Assembly (NCBI RefSeq): GCF_900186965.1
Contig: NZ_LT906457.1
Location: 2,754,501-2,818,500 of the forward strand
Direction: 5' to 3'
DNA: 64,000 nt
Source: Legionella spiritensis
Lineage (GTDB): Bacteria > Pseudomonadota > Gammaproteobacteria > Legionellales > Legionellaceae
Part shown: positions 1-8,160 of the stretch, one piece after another
How the letters are laid out: each line of letters opens with the position of its first letter
How positions within the stretch are numbered: position 1 is the first letter of the stretch
Translations under genes and position numbers: made by a program
The notes under the pieces: model-generated
Database searches by the model: none
What the model was told of the DNA's origin: nothing
Seen by the model: the letters and a program-made list of their open reading frames with translations, nothing else

Positions 1-71
1 ATAAAACCAGGAACCATCAAGTCCTCCAGTTTTTCAGAAATCACATCATTTAATTTACTTTCTTTATTCAT
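1..71 (-). CDS. Partial gene downstream of traF, product unknown
   Basis: An open frame starts with ATG at 71 and runs off the left edge; only about 23 codons are visible (it begins MNKESKLNDVIS). Its ATG overlaps the traF stop in an ATGA arrangement, the same coupling as every junction upstream, so it is very probably the next gene of the conjugation operon. The visible part is hydrophilic, without a signal peptide. In IncP-like clusters this position can hold DNA-transfer genes, but nothing here identifies the product. Confidence 0.6.
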   Translation of the reverse strand, partial: MNKESKLNDVISEKLEDLMVPGF

Positions 72-613
72 GCACTTTCCCCCGTGTTGTTTTTAACCCA
101 TATAGGTATGATCACTCCTTTGATTTGCTTGATGCTGACAGGGCCGTAATAACGACTGTCAAAGGACCACGAGCTTTGGCTGGTCATGGTCAACAATTCA
201 TCTTCTTTAAGCGGATAATCTTTTGCGTGCCATTCCGGCAAAGGACGGTTCATCCCATCTGTTGATATGGGTTTTGAAAAAGGAATACGTTGACGGTTTA
301 CAAAAACACCTTCATCGATGACAGAGATGTTATCACCTTTGATTGCGACTACTTTTTTCATCAAATAGCCATAGTTACCCGGGCAAAGACCGCTATCGAT
401 ATAGCCTCTATCTCTTGCTTGTTGAAAGGCTGGCTTATCTTCCGGGCAAAATATGACAAAAGCATTTTTAAGATTCTTAATGTCCGTTATGCGATAAAGT
501 CCACTAGGGATAGAATCGGTCAGGTTGATCCTAAAGCCCATAACCACCAGAAGGAGTACCGCACTTAAGATGCTCAGCAAAAAAATGCTAATCCAGGCCG
601 TCAACTTCCTCAT
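68..613 (-). CDS. traF: TraF-like conjugative transfer signal peptidase (S26 family)
   Basis: A 181-residue inner-membrane serine protease of the TraF/LepB (S26) group. In RP4, TraF matures the TrbC pilin, which becomes cyclic. Seen here: an N-terminal membrane segment (about residues 8-28), the S-x-P catalytic serine motif DSIPSGLYR (Ser34) and the general-base lysine in YLMKKVVA (Lys86). The length is normal for TraF. The ATG overlaps the traG stop (ATGA), and the gene is followed with the same overlap by the gene cut at the edge. TraF next to traG and a trb cluster supports a P-type conjugation system. It could also process other secreted components of the element. Confidence 0.9.
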   Translation of the reverse strand: MRKLTAWISIFLLSILSAVLLLVVMGFRINLTDSIPSGLYRITDIKNLKNAFVIFCPEDKPAFQQARDRGYIDSGLCPGNYGYLMKKVVAIKGDNISVIDEGVFVNRQRIPFSKPISTDGMNRPLPEWHAKDYPLKEDELLTMTSQSSWSFDSRYYGPVSIKQIKGVIIPIWVKNNTGESA

Positions 614-2484
614 AGCCTGATTTCCTCATCTTCACTTAAACGGGCACGTAAGATATCTGATTGAACAGGTGCTTCAACCGATGCTCTGGCAATAAAAACA
701 GGGTCTTTGAAATATAAGGGCTGTTTCCCATAAATGGCTGGAAAGCCTGCCACATAAATCACCATATCGCCTGCCTCATGAATTAAGCCATTCTCATCTT
801 TTTTTGGCCCTGGCATACGCTGGCATTCATCGATGGTTAAAAGTGGACGGGATACTTCCTGCACCGTTTTAGATATCTGGCTTAAAAAGGTTGATATCCG
901 TTTACCGCTGGTGGTGATATGTTCTTTGACAATGGTGGTTTGGCCTGTCAGTTTTGAAAGATGTTCAGCGGTTTCTATCCGGTTAGGTGGATAGGCGTTT
1001 TGGATATGGCAATTAGAGGTAATGGTTTCATCGGGTCCATAGCCTCGCTCACGACTTTTAAGCTGGTTGATGTCCTGACAAATGAGATAAAACTTCAAAC
1101 CGTATCCGGCCACAAAGGCCAAGGATTCCTGTAAAATATCAAGCTTGCCAAGGCTTGGAAATTCATCAATCATACACAACAGGCGATGCTTGTAGGTTTT
1201 CTTCGTTCTTATAAATCCATCTACCCGCTCAAACTCCATTTTATCGGCCAAAAGACGAACCACCATATTCAGCATGACTCGAACCAGGGGTTGTAACCGT
1301 GCTTTATCGTTGGGTTGCGTGACGATATAAAGACTGACGGGCGTGTCATGGTGCATCAAATCTTTGATACAGAAATCGGAGGCAGACACATTGTGTGCCA
1401 CCACCGGATCTCGGTATAAGGCCAGATAGGACTTTAAGGTGGATAATACGGAACCTGCTTCTTCCTCGGGCCTGTCAATCATGTCACGGGCCGAGGCACT
1501 GATAACCGGATGTGTTTTGCCATCATCATGTTGATATTGGGTCATTTCAATCAACAAATCAGCGATATTGGTATTCGGATCGACCAACATCTTGTCAATG
1601 TTGGGAAAAGTGGCCGGTTCCCCCTGGTTTCTCAGCTTGTAAATGGCATGCAGGATAAATCCGACCAGAAGTGCCTGGGAGGTTTTCTGCCAGTGGGTTT
1701 CAAGCCCTTTGCCATCAGGGTCAACCACAAGCGTTGCAAGATTTTGTACATCACCGACTTCATATTCAGTACCAACCCTGATTTCATCCAATGGATTCCA
1801 GCGGGCTGAACCTGTTAAGGTTGCAGGCTCAAACCGAATAACTTTATTGCTAGCATGTTTTTGACGCCAGCCAGCGGTTAATGCCCACAGCTCTCCCTTT
1901 AAATCGGTAATCACACAAGACTGTTTCCAGGATAAAAGTGTAGGAATAACAAGACCGACACCTTTCCCAGAGCGCGTTGGGGCATAGGTTAGTATGTGTT
2001 CTGGTCCATTATGACGTAAATAATGAATCTCACCTTGTTCATCTTCAAAAGCACCCACATACACGCCTTCTTCATTGCCGATAAGCCCCGCATTTTTTAA
2101 ATCTTGCCTGTTAGCCCACCTTGCAGAACCATGCAGGTATTCACTGACATTTTCTTTTTTTAAATGCTTGCCAACAAAAACGATCAGTATTAAAAAAAGA
2201 CAGCCACTCATCACCATCAAACCAAAAGCCGCATTAAAGTAATCCGGGTAATAATGATGGTATTTCAGGCTCCACCAGAGGGATTGCCAGGGCAAATAGA
2301 CATGGGCTAATGAAGAACCTAAGCCATCATGAAAATGTAACTTATAAGCCACATACTGTGTGCCAATCAGCATGCTCATGAGTAGTGAGAGAACGACTAA
2401 AAGAATCAGCTGTTTATTTTCTCTGTCCTGACGCTTTTGCCTCACTTGTGGACCAATGGCTTTATTGGGCTTCATCAGACTCAT
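610..2484 (-). CDS. traG: TraG/VirD4-type coupling protein
   Basis: A 624-residue type IV coupling protein: an inner-membrane hexameric ATPase that delivers the relaxase-DNA complex to the mating channel. Two N-terminal membrane segments (about 26-48 and 84-105) are followed by a Walker A motif, APTRSGKGVGL (about 168-178), and a Walker B-like segment, LCMIDEFPSLGKL, in the second half. The length is usual for TraG/VirD4. The ATG overlaps the trbL stop by 4 bp and its own stop overlaps traF, so it is translated as part of the trb-tra operon. Nothing looks broken. Confidence 0.95.
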   Translation of the reverse strand: MSLMKPNKAIGPQVRQKRQDRENKQLILLVVLSLLMSMLIGTQYVAYKLHFHDGLGSSLAHVYLPWQSLWWSLKYHHYYPDYFNAAFGLMVMSGCLFLILIVFVGKHLKKENVSEYLHGSARWANRQDLKNAGLIGNEEGVYVGAFEDEQGEIHYLRHNGPEHILTYAPTRSGKGVGLVIPTLLSWKQSCVITDLKGELWALTAGWRQKHASNKVIRFEPATLTGSARWNPLDEIRVGTEYEVGDVQNLATLVVDPDGKGLETHWQKTSQALLVGFILHAIYKLRNQGEPATFPNIDKMLVDPNTNIADLLIEMTQYQHDDGKTHPVISASARDMIDRPEEEAGSVLSTLKSYLALYRDPVVAHNVSASDFCIKDLMHHDTPVSLYIVTQPNDKARLQPLVRVMLNMVVRLLADKMEFERVDGFIRTKKTYKHRLLCMIDEFPSLGKLDILQESLAFVAGYGLKFYLICQDINQLKSRERGYGPDETITSNCHIQNAYPPNRIETAEHLSKLTGQTTIVKEHITTSGKRISTFLSQISKTVQEVSRPLLTIDECQRMPGPKKDENGLIHEAGDMVIYVAGFPAIYGKQPLYFKDPVFIARASVEAPVQSDILRARLSEDEEIRL

Positions 2485-3896
2485 TGACTGTCTCCTGATG
2501 CCTTTTGGTTGACAAATTGACTGACCTCATCAGCACAATCTTCTTGAGGTCCAAAATCATCGCTTCCAGAACTAAAACTGCCTTCTGGCGCACCCATGGC
2601 TGTGACATTTTGAGATGCGGATGTTTCAGATGAAGAAGAATCCTTGTTGGCAGATGAGGCACGCTGATAAATGGCATCGGCAATCCTGCCACCTGTGGTA
2701 TCAGAGGCTTTGGCAGAAAACGAAGCTTTCATGCTGCCAGCTTTGTCACGAGCCACATCAAATGCTCCTGAAGCCAGGTGCGAACCAAAAGAACCAGCAA
2801 ATTTAGAAGCTTGTCCCATGGCCTGGGCTAAACCACCAAGTTTTGAACCCGAACTGCTGCCTGAAACAGCACCCGTGTCACCTGCGCTAACACTCTGAGA
2901 AGCGGCTTTGAATGCAGCATTCAGTGCAGAAAGACCGCCAGCACTATGAGCGCTTGCAGCACCGGCCGCACCCGCCAAAGCAGTACCTGCAATACCCGCA
3001 GCACCTAAAGCACCGCCCAGGCCAAGACCACTGCCACCGCCACCTGAACCGCCACCAGAAACAATACCTGCCAAAACTGGTGGAATTTTGTTGATGAGTA
3101 CCAGTAATACAACGGCTACCACCAGCATGATAAACATTTCTTTTAAGAGAATGTCTTTCGCCATAGCCGCATAGTATTGATCGACAAATGACTTACCGAT
3201 GCCGATAATCAAAATCATGGCAAAGGCTTGTAATGCGATACCAAGTACAGTTTTGTAATATTGAATGGCAATATCCTGCGTCCAGCGGCCACCGCCAAAT
3301 CCCAATACAATGATGCCACCGTAAGTTAAAATCCAGGCGGTAATCAGGATGATGAGCATGTTGATACTGACTAATGCCAAAACGATGAGGATAATGCCTG
3401 CGACTATCAGCCCAACAGTCGTTGCCGCAGGCGACCAGATGGAGGAGTTATCAATCGCTTTGGAAACAATATCAAAGCCCACATCAACGATATCAGAAGG
3501 CGATACGGTAGCCGAGATACCAGAAGCATTTGCTGCAAGCTTGCGTAAAGAGTCCATAATGGCGGTAGCAATGGCTGGACCATTGTCTAAAATCCAGTAG
3601 AAAAAACCGACCACCACTAAAAACCGCACGGTTTCTGCCATGAACTCCTGAATATCTGCTTTGCGCAACGCCATTAAGCCATAAGTCCATACCATGCTGA
3701 TGGTGGCCAATGACCAGAACAGGAAACGCGCATAGCTTAAAATAGTATGACTCCACATCGAGGCATTATTGGAAAAGCGATAGAGAATGTTATCCAGTAA
3801 ATCCCTGCTATCCATACCAACACCCTGGGCGTGGCAAATGCCTGAAAATCCAATTAAAAATAATACGGTAAAGCTTGTTATCGTCTTTTTTTTCAT
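2481..3896 (-). CDS. trbL: TrbL/VirB6-like mating channel membrane protein
   Basis: A 471-residue polytopic protein, equivalent to VirB6, forming the inner-membrane part of the mating channel. It has an N-terminal signal-like segment (cleavage perhaps near CHAQG), about six hydrophobic helices over residues 45-275 and, from about 285 onward, a low-complexity tail rich in Gly, Ala and Ser. Such a tail is typical of TrbL and makes length comparisons unreliable. It lies between the small lipoprotein gene and traG, as trbL does in RP4. The start at 3896 is only 4 bp beyond the previous stop. Confidence 0.88.
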   Translation of the reverse strand: MKKKTITSFTVLFLIGFSGICHAQGVGMDSRDLLDNILYRFSNNASMWSHTILSYARFLFWSLATISMVWTYGLMALRKADIQEFMAETVRFLVVVGFFYWILDNGPAIATAIMDSLRKLAANASGISATVSPSDIVDVGFDIVSKAIDNSSIWSPAATTVGLIVAGIILIVLALVSINMLIILITAWILTYGGIIVLGFGGGRWTQDIAIQYYKTVLGIALQAFAMILIIGIGKSFVDQYYAAMAKDILLKEMFIMLVVAVVLLVLINKIPPVLAGIVSGGGSGGGGSGLGLGGALGAAGIAGTALAGAAGAASAHSAGGLSALNAAFKAASQSVSAGDTGAVSGSSSGSKLGGLAQAMGQASKFAGSFGSHLASGAFDVARDKAGSMKASFSAKASDTTGGRIADAIYQRASSANKDSSSSETSASQNVTAMGAPEGSFSSGSDDFGPQEDCADEVSQFVNQKASGDSQ

Positions 3897-3900
3897 AGTA

Positions 3901-4113
3901 TTACCATTTCATGCCGGAGCTTTTGGAGTAACTGCCGCGTTTAAAACAGGCGTCTGCTATCGCTTGCAGTTCTTCTTTGGTACGGCCTTGTTTTGAACTT
4001 TCACAGGTGAGTGAGGCAAGATGCGCCGCCTTTTTCCTCACCTTGGTTTCAGCACTGTCACAACCTGAAAGCAAACCAACCAAAAGCGCTAAAGAAAAAG
4101 TTAAGATTTTCAT
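3901..4113 (-). CDS. Small TrbK/EexN-like lipoprotein (possible entry-exclusion protein)
   Basis: A 70-residue lipoprotein. An ATG at 4113 is preceded by AAGGAG at good spacing, which decides the start against longer readings in the same frame. The N-terminus is a lipoprotein signal with lipobox LLSGC. The mature part is small and charged with two further cysteines. In RP4 the gene between trbJ and trbL is trbK, an entry-exclusion lipoprotein, and EexN-type lipoproteins sit here in related clusters, so blocking entry of a second copy of the element is the likely role. The last residues, RGSYSKSSGMKW, closely match the end of the neighbouring TrbJ (see findings). Confidence 0.75.
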   Translation of the reverse strand: MKILTFSLALLVGLLSGCDSAETKVRKKAAHLASLTCESSKQGRTKEELQAIADACFKRGSYSKSSGMKW

Positions 4114-4141
4114 TTTTGTTCTCCTTGATGTTATGAATGCA

Positions 4142-4882
4142 CTACCATTTTTTACCGGAACTTTTATGGTAAGTCCCTGCCCGAAAACGCTCATCTCCAG
4201 CGGTCTGTATGGCTTCTTTATTTACAGCCGCAGCATCCCTTACCGCCTGTGCGTTTTGTTGTGCGACCAATAATCCCCTGATTTGCAATAATTGATGCGC
4301 TTGATTGCTGGACAATTGGGAAGCGGCTTGGAGCGCTTGCTTTTGTCCTTCGGCAGTTTGTGCCTGGGATTGCAAGACTCGTAGTTTTTCGGAATCTTTT
4401 TTCAAGTTCTGCTGTTGCTTATCAATACCTTTGAGCATGGCATCATTAGCACGTTTTTCAGCCACAGATGCGGCCATTTTGTTTTGTTTAATTTTTTTGA
4501 GTTCTTCAGGTGAACATTGTCCATTGCCATTAAAGCATGCTGTTTTTTGATAATATTCCTGACTTTGGAAACGGTCGAGATATCCTTGCAGGCTCCCTGC
4601 TTCCTGTTTGTAATAATCAATGGTGTTGGTTGCCTCAAGCAGGTTATTAATCACCCCATTGGCGTTATCCCATTGAAACGAGGTCAGGGATTTGGTGTTG
4701 TCGAGCATGTTCTGGTATTGCAGAAGCTGGTTATTGTATTGATTGATTTGGGTTCTGTACTCATTAACCTGATTTACTATCATTTTTCCATTTTGCAGCC
4801 AATTGGCAAAATCAAACACCGGTGCGCCATCGGAAAAAACGTTCAAAGACCATAACAAAACCAGCAGAATTCTAAATATCAT
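4142..4882 (-). CDS. trbJ: TrbJ/VirB5-like pilus-associated protein
   Basis: A 246-residue exported protein of the TrbJ/VirB5 group, thought to sit at the pilus tip or in the periplasm. There is an N-terminal hydrophobic signal, the typical early motif VFDFANWLQN, and a long, Gln-rich, helical coiled-coil body. The ATG at 4882 has GAGGAG seven bases upstream. The C-terminus (RAGTYHKSSGKKW) is nearly repeated at the end of the next gene. The position after trbI and before the small lipoprotein matches RP4. Confidence 0.88.
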   Translation of the reverse strand: MIFRILLVLLWSLNVFSDGAPVFDFANWLQNGKMIVNQVNEYRTQINQYNNQLLQYQNMLDNTKSLTSFQWDNANGVINNLLEATNTIDYYKQEAGSLQGYLDRFQSQEYYQKTACFNGNGQCSPEELKKIKQNKMAASVAEKRANDAMLKGIDKQQQNLKKDSEKLRVLQSQAQTAEGQKQALQAASQLSSNQAHQLLQIRGLLVAQQNAQAVRDAAAVNKEAIQTAGDERFRAGTYHKSSGKKW

Positions 4883-4893
4883 TGTGTTCTCCT

Positions 4894-6126
4894 CTATGAA
4901 TACGCAAACGATCGGTAGGGCTGTTTAAAGGTTAAGTCTTTCACAACGATGACATTAAAACGGTAACCAGGACGCACATGAATGGTCGGTGACACATTGA
5001 GATTTTTCGACACCAGCTGCGAAGTCACCTCACCCAGTTGCTGGCCTAGTGCCTCACTCAAAACATTGCCAGCTGTCGGTTGGTTGTAACCAATTTGGTT
5101 GGATTGATTGGCGTTTTGGCTGTAGGTAATGCCCGCAACAATGCCCGACATTAAAAGGGCCGAACCATAAATTCTTGCATAATGGTGATTGACCTGATCT
5201 CGAAACCCGCCATAACCCGCACTGTCCGCCCCAGGCATGGAACCAATATCCAATGCTTTCCCATCTGGAAAAACCAGGCGCTGCCAGGCAATCAAAACCG
5301 AGTCCTGACCAAAACTTACATCGCTGGAGTAAATGCCAATAAGCTTTGTTCCCTGCGGGATTAAAAGATACCTGCCGGTCGCCGTGTCATACACATTTTG
5401 CGACACCTGGCCGATAATCTGCCCTGGTAGTTCGGAGGAAATACCACTGACCATCACCCCTGGAATCACGCCTCCTGCCCTTAATTCATAGCGACTGTTG
5501 GGGTTTTCAAGTTTTGAGTTTAAATGCCAGCGACTTTCATCCTCGATACCCCCCAAAGTTTGCGGCATCGGCATGCTTTTTTGCATGCCTTGTAAACTTT
5601 GAAGTTGCTCTTTAAAAGAGTTGGCACCATTTACATCATTTCCAACTGTATTGTCCTTACCATTCAAGCGAGCGTTTTCCACCATAATGGATGTTTTTGC
5701 TTTCACTGCTTCTTCAAACGCTTGGGTCTTTTCCTGGCGAATACGTTCAATTTCATTATCAGGTATAGCCTGATCTTCTGTTTCAAGTTTTACCGTTGGT
5801 TGCTGCGGCACAGGCATTGGCAATGAAGGTTCCAAAGGATTTGCCTTTACTGCACTATTTGCTGCAATCATCCCTGACTTATGATCCCCCACAACCTCGT
5901 AAGCAAGATTCATGGTATTTTTCTTGGCTGTTTTTAGCTTTGCTGGTTCTGTGATTTGGTTCTGCGCATTCGCTCTTTTTTGGGCAACAAGCGCTATCAA
6001 CACAACGAATACCGTTAAAACACCAATAGCAATGAATAACGGCATGTTGTTTACTCGTCTAACGCCTGCTGTGGTGAGCTTTTGTGGCGAGGAATCCGGT
6101 GATAACAGATTGTTATTTTCATTCAT
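4894..6126 (-). CDS. trbI: TrbI/VirB10-like channel scaffold protein
   Basis: A 410-residue protein spanning both membranes in T4SS core complexes. It has a cytoplasmic N-terminus, one membrane helix near residues 27-47, a long linker, and a C-terminal VirB10 domain (about 210-390) with typical segments such as GGVIPGVMVSGI, LLIPQGTKLIG and VRPGYRFNVIV. ATG 6126 is chosen because AAGGAG lies eight bases upstream; an in-frame GTG at 6135 would overlap that site. It follows trbH with a 5-bp gap. Confidence 0.92.
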   Translation of the reverse strand: MNENNNLLSPDSSPQKLTTAGVRRVNNMPLFIAIGVLTVFVVLIALVAQKRANAQNQITEPAKLKTAKKNTMNLAYEVVGDHKSGMIAANSAVKANPLEPSLPMPVPQQPTVKLETEDQAIPDNEIERIRQEKTQAFEEAVKAKTSIMVENARLNGKDNTVGNDVNGANSFKEQLQSLQGMQKSMPMPQTLGGIEDESRWHLNSKLENPNSRYELRAGGVIPGVMVSGISSELPGQIIGQVSQNVYDTATGRYLLIPQGTKLIGIYSSDVSFGQDSVLIAWQRLVFPDGKALDIGSMPGADSAGYGGFRDQVNHHYARIYGSALLMSGIVAGITYSQNANQSNQIGYNQPTAGNVLSEALGQQLGEVTSQLVSKNLNVSPTIHVRPGYRFNVIVVKDLTFKQPYRSFAYS

Positions 6127-6131
6127 CAGTC

Positions 6132-6542
6132 TCACTCCTTATGTGACCATGGGCTGATTGGGGTAAGCTTGCCGCGGGTGTCAGCATACACCCTGCTTAA
6201 AGTCTCTCGACCAATATAAAGACTGACTCGATACAGACGGCCAATTTCCGCCTCATCCACCACATAGAAAAAGTTTGCCTTATTCCTTGATTGGGGCTTT
6301 TCAACCACGCCATACCCTTTTTTGCGCATCTCCTGAATCAGCTTGATGCCAAAGCCATCACAAATTCTCTGACTGATACAAAAGGTATTTCTGGCTGGTG
6401 GGTAAACACGGGTTAATTGGGATACGGCATCTTTAGCCAAATAGGCATCCTTATTTCGAGAAACATCCGTAAAAGTCCCATAACGCATACTCGCGCAACT
6501 CGATAACAAAATAGTCAGCAATAAAAAGCATAATTTTTTCAT
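6132..6542 (-). CDS. trbH: TrbH-like outer-membrane lipoprotein
   Basis: A 136-residue lipoprotein with signal peptide and lipobox LLSSCAS near residue 17. ATG 6542 is preceded by GAGG at eight bases and is preferred to an in-frame GTG at 6551. In RP4 trbH lies between trbG and trbI and encodes a lipoprotein taken as the VirB7 counterpart that anchors the VirB9-like protein. Here the gene has the same place and type. Sequence similarity could not be tested, so the TrbH name rests on order, length and lipobox. Confidence 0.75.
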   Translation of the reverse strand: MKKLCFLLLTILLSSCASMRYGTFTDVSRNKDAYLAKDAVSQLTRVYPPARNTFCISQRICDGFGIKLIQEMRKKGYGVVEKPQSRNKANFFYVVDEAEIGRLYRVSLYIGRETLSRVYADTRGKLTPISPWSHKE

Positions 6543-6544
6543 TG

Positions 6545-7420
6545 TTAGCACCTCGTAATGGTAATTTTTTCTTGAGATGAGCCGCTGCCAACAACCAACA
6601 TAGCCCTGTCGAACACACTATCGACAATATAACGACAACCTTGCAAACGATAATTGACCATTACTGTCTCTGATTTTTGGAAGAAGCCACTTTTTCTTAG
6701 GACCAGTAGAGCAGGCGCCTCAAATTGCGACATAGCTTTGGGCATTTCAATAATGGTTTTAACGCCATTGTTATATACCCGCACCGGCTTGAAGCGGGCA
6801 TTGCCCTGGATTCGGTAATTAAAATTTAGATTGCCTAAGTATTCGTTCGTTTCAGGGAAGGTATTGGCGGCTCTACGTTCGGCTTGAATTTGCTGTATCA
6901 ATCGCCATTTTTCTTTGGCCTCATCTGGATAAATAAACGAGATATAGGGCATGAACTCGTAGCGGTCAGACTTCAATCTGAAATGATAAGTTCGTCTGTC
7001 CGTGGTCACGACCAGTGAAGAATCAAGTCCCACATCTTTAGGTTTGATAATGAGGTGAATTTGCTGATTGGTTCCTGAACCTGTAATTGAAGGTTCAACA
7101 ATAAAGCGTGGATCGCCAACATTCATATCATTAAACTGCTCGCCTCTTTGCAATGCGATATCACAAACCTGCAAGGGCGCGCACACAACCCTGATTTGAC
7201 CTGAGCCATAGACAAAGCTCACTGAACTATCTGAGGATTGAAACGGCTTACTGGTTTTGTCGCCTTTCTGCCAAAGTCTCGCAATTTCCAAAGCCTGCTT
7301 TTCCTGATAGGACAAATTCGGCATGCTTTTAGAAAAATAACGGTTGCCCAATTCCTCATTATCCTGAGCCAGGACGGTAAGTGGTACCACCAAAAAGATT
7401 GAGAGAATTATTTTTTTCAT
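6545..7420 (-). CDS. trbG: TrbG/VirB9-like outer-membrane core protein
   Basis: A 291-residue exported protein of the VirB9/TrbG/CagX family, part of the outer-membrane core ring. It has a signal peptide (MKKIILSIFLVVPLTVLAQ), a central beta-rich half with VYGSGQIRVVCAPLQVCDI, and the family's C-terminal half with NFNYRIQGNARFKPVRVYN. The ATG overlaps the trbF stop. Length and cysteine content look intact. Confidence 0.93.
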   Translation of the reverse strand: MKKIILSIFLVVPLTVLAQDNEELGNRYFSKSMPNLSYQEKQALEIARLWQKGDKTSKPFQSSDSSVSFVYGSGQIRVVCAPLQVCDIALQRGEQFNDMNVGDPRFIVEPSITGSGTNQQIHLIIKPKDVGLDSSLVVTTDRRTYHFRLKSDRYEFMPYISFIYPDEAKEKWRLIQQIQAERRAANTFPETNEYLGNLNFNYRIQGNARFKPVRVYNNGVKTIIEMPKAMSQFEAPALLVLRKSGFFQKSETVMVNYRLQGCRYIVDSVFDRAMLVVGSGSSQEKITITRC

Positions 7421-8160
7421 TGTTGTTCCCCATGCTTTAGGTCATAAGACCAGTTGAAATCGCGCACATAAATCAAATGAGGGTTCTTTAAAATGGACTC
7501 ACTGGAAATATCATTAAGCTCGTTGTCTTGATACATGGTCACCATTGCTTTCATGACAGAAGGTTTTTCTTTGACGGTGCCGTCGCGATTTCTTACCGTT
7601 TCGACCCAATCCACCTGCCAGGTATTTTCTGATTCCTGAAGGACTGAACGAATTTCAATGCTGACGATTTCATGTGCCGCGCGTTCAAAAGGGTTAGAAC
7701 GTTGCTTGTCGTTATAAAATTCCTGTACCTTGCTAAGGGCGGCATCGTTTTGGTTTAAGTAGGAATAGACTTGAAAGACCGCCTTTTTTTGTAACTCAAC
7801 ATCGGCACTGACCATGCGAATATTTTCAATAAAATGAGCCGCAGTTGTGCGGTAATCATCAATGCTCACCTCTCCCACTCTATCGCCGCGAGTCACTGAA
7901 AGCGTATTGCCGTTGGCATCTTGTTGGAACACCAAGGGGATAAATTTGGATTGACTGCCAATTGATATCAGTCCTCCAACAGCGGCTAGTGTTATTAATA
8001 AACTACCCATTCCAACCAACTGCCAGACCTGTAAGGATTTCATCAGTCCAGCAGTGTGGACGTTCCAGGCTCGTTTGGCGTTTAGATAAGGATTTTCAGT
8101 TAATGCTTCTTTTTTTGTTTTCTGGCTTGGCTTTTTAAGCCAAAGGATCCGTTTTTTCAT
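7417..8160 (-). CDS. trbF: TrbF/VirB8-like inner-membrane protein
   Basis: A 247-residue bitopic protein of the VirB8/TrbF family that helps assemble the channel. A basic cytoplasmic N-terminus with ENPYLNAKRAWN is followed by one membrane helix (about 49-68) and a periplasmic NTF2-like domain that includes WQVDWVETVRNRDG. The start overlaps the trbE stop (ATGA). The order trbE-trbF-trbG is as in RP4, unlike virB clusters where virB5 and virB6 come between. Confidence 0.93.
   Translation of the reverse strand: MKKRILWLKKPSQKTKKEALTENPYLNAKRAWNVHTAGLMKSLQVWQLVGMGSLLITLAAVGGLISIGSQSKFIPLVFQQDANGNTLSVTRGDRVGEVSIDDYRTTAAHFIENIRMVSADVELQKKAVFQVYSYLNQNDAALSKVQEFYNDKQRSNPFERAAHEIVSIEIRSVLQESENTWQVDWVETVRNRDGTVKEKPSVMKAMVTMYQDNELNDISSESILKNPHLIYVRDFNWSYDLKHGEQQ

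Noticed and set aside
2462-2806. Small open frames over the trbL tail and traG junction
   Set aside because: They lie in other frames of the Gly/Ala/Ser-rich trbL end, without ribosome-binding sites.
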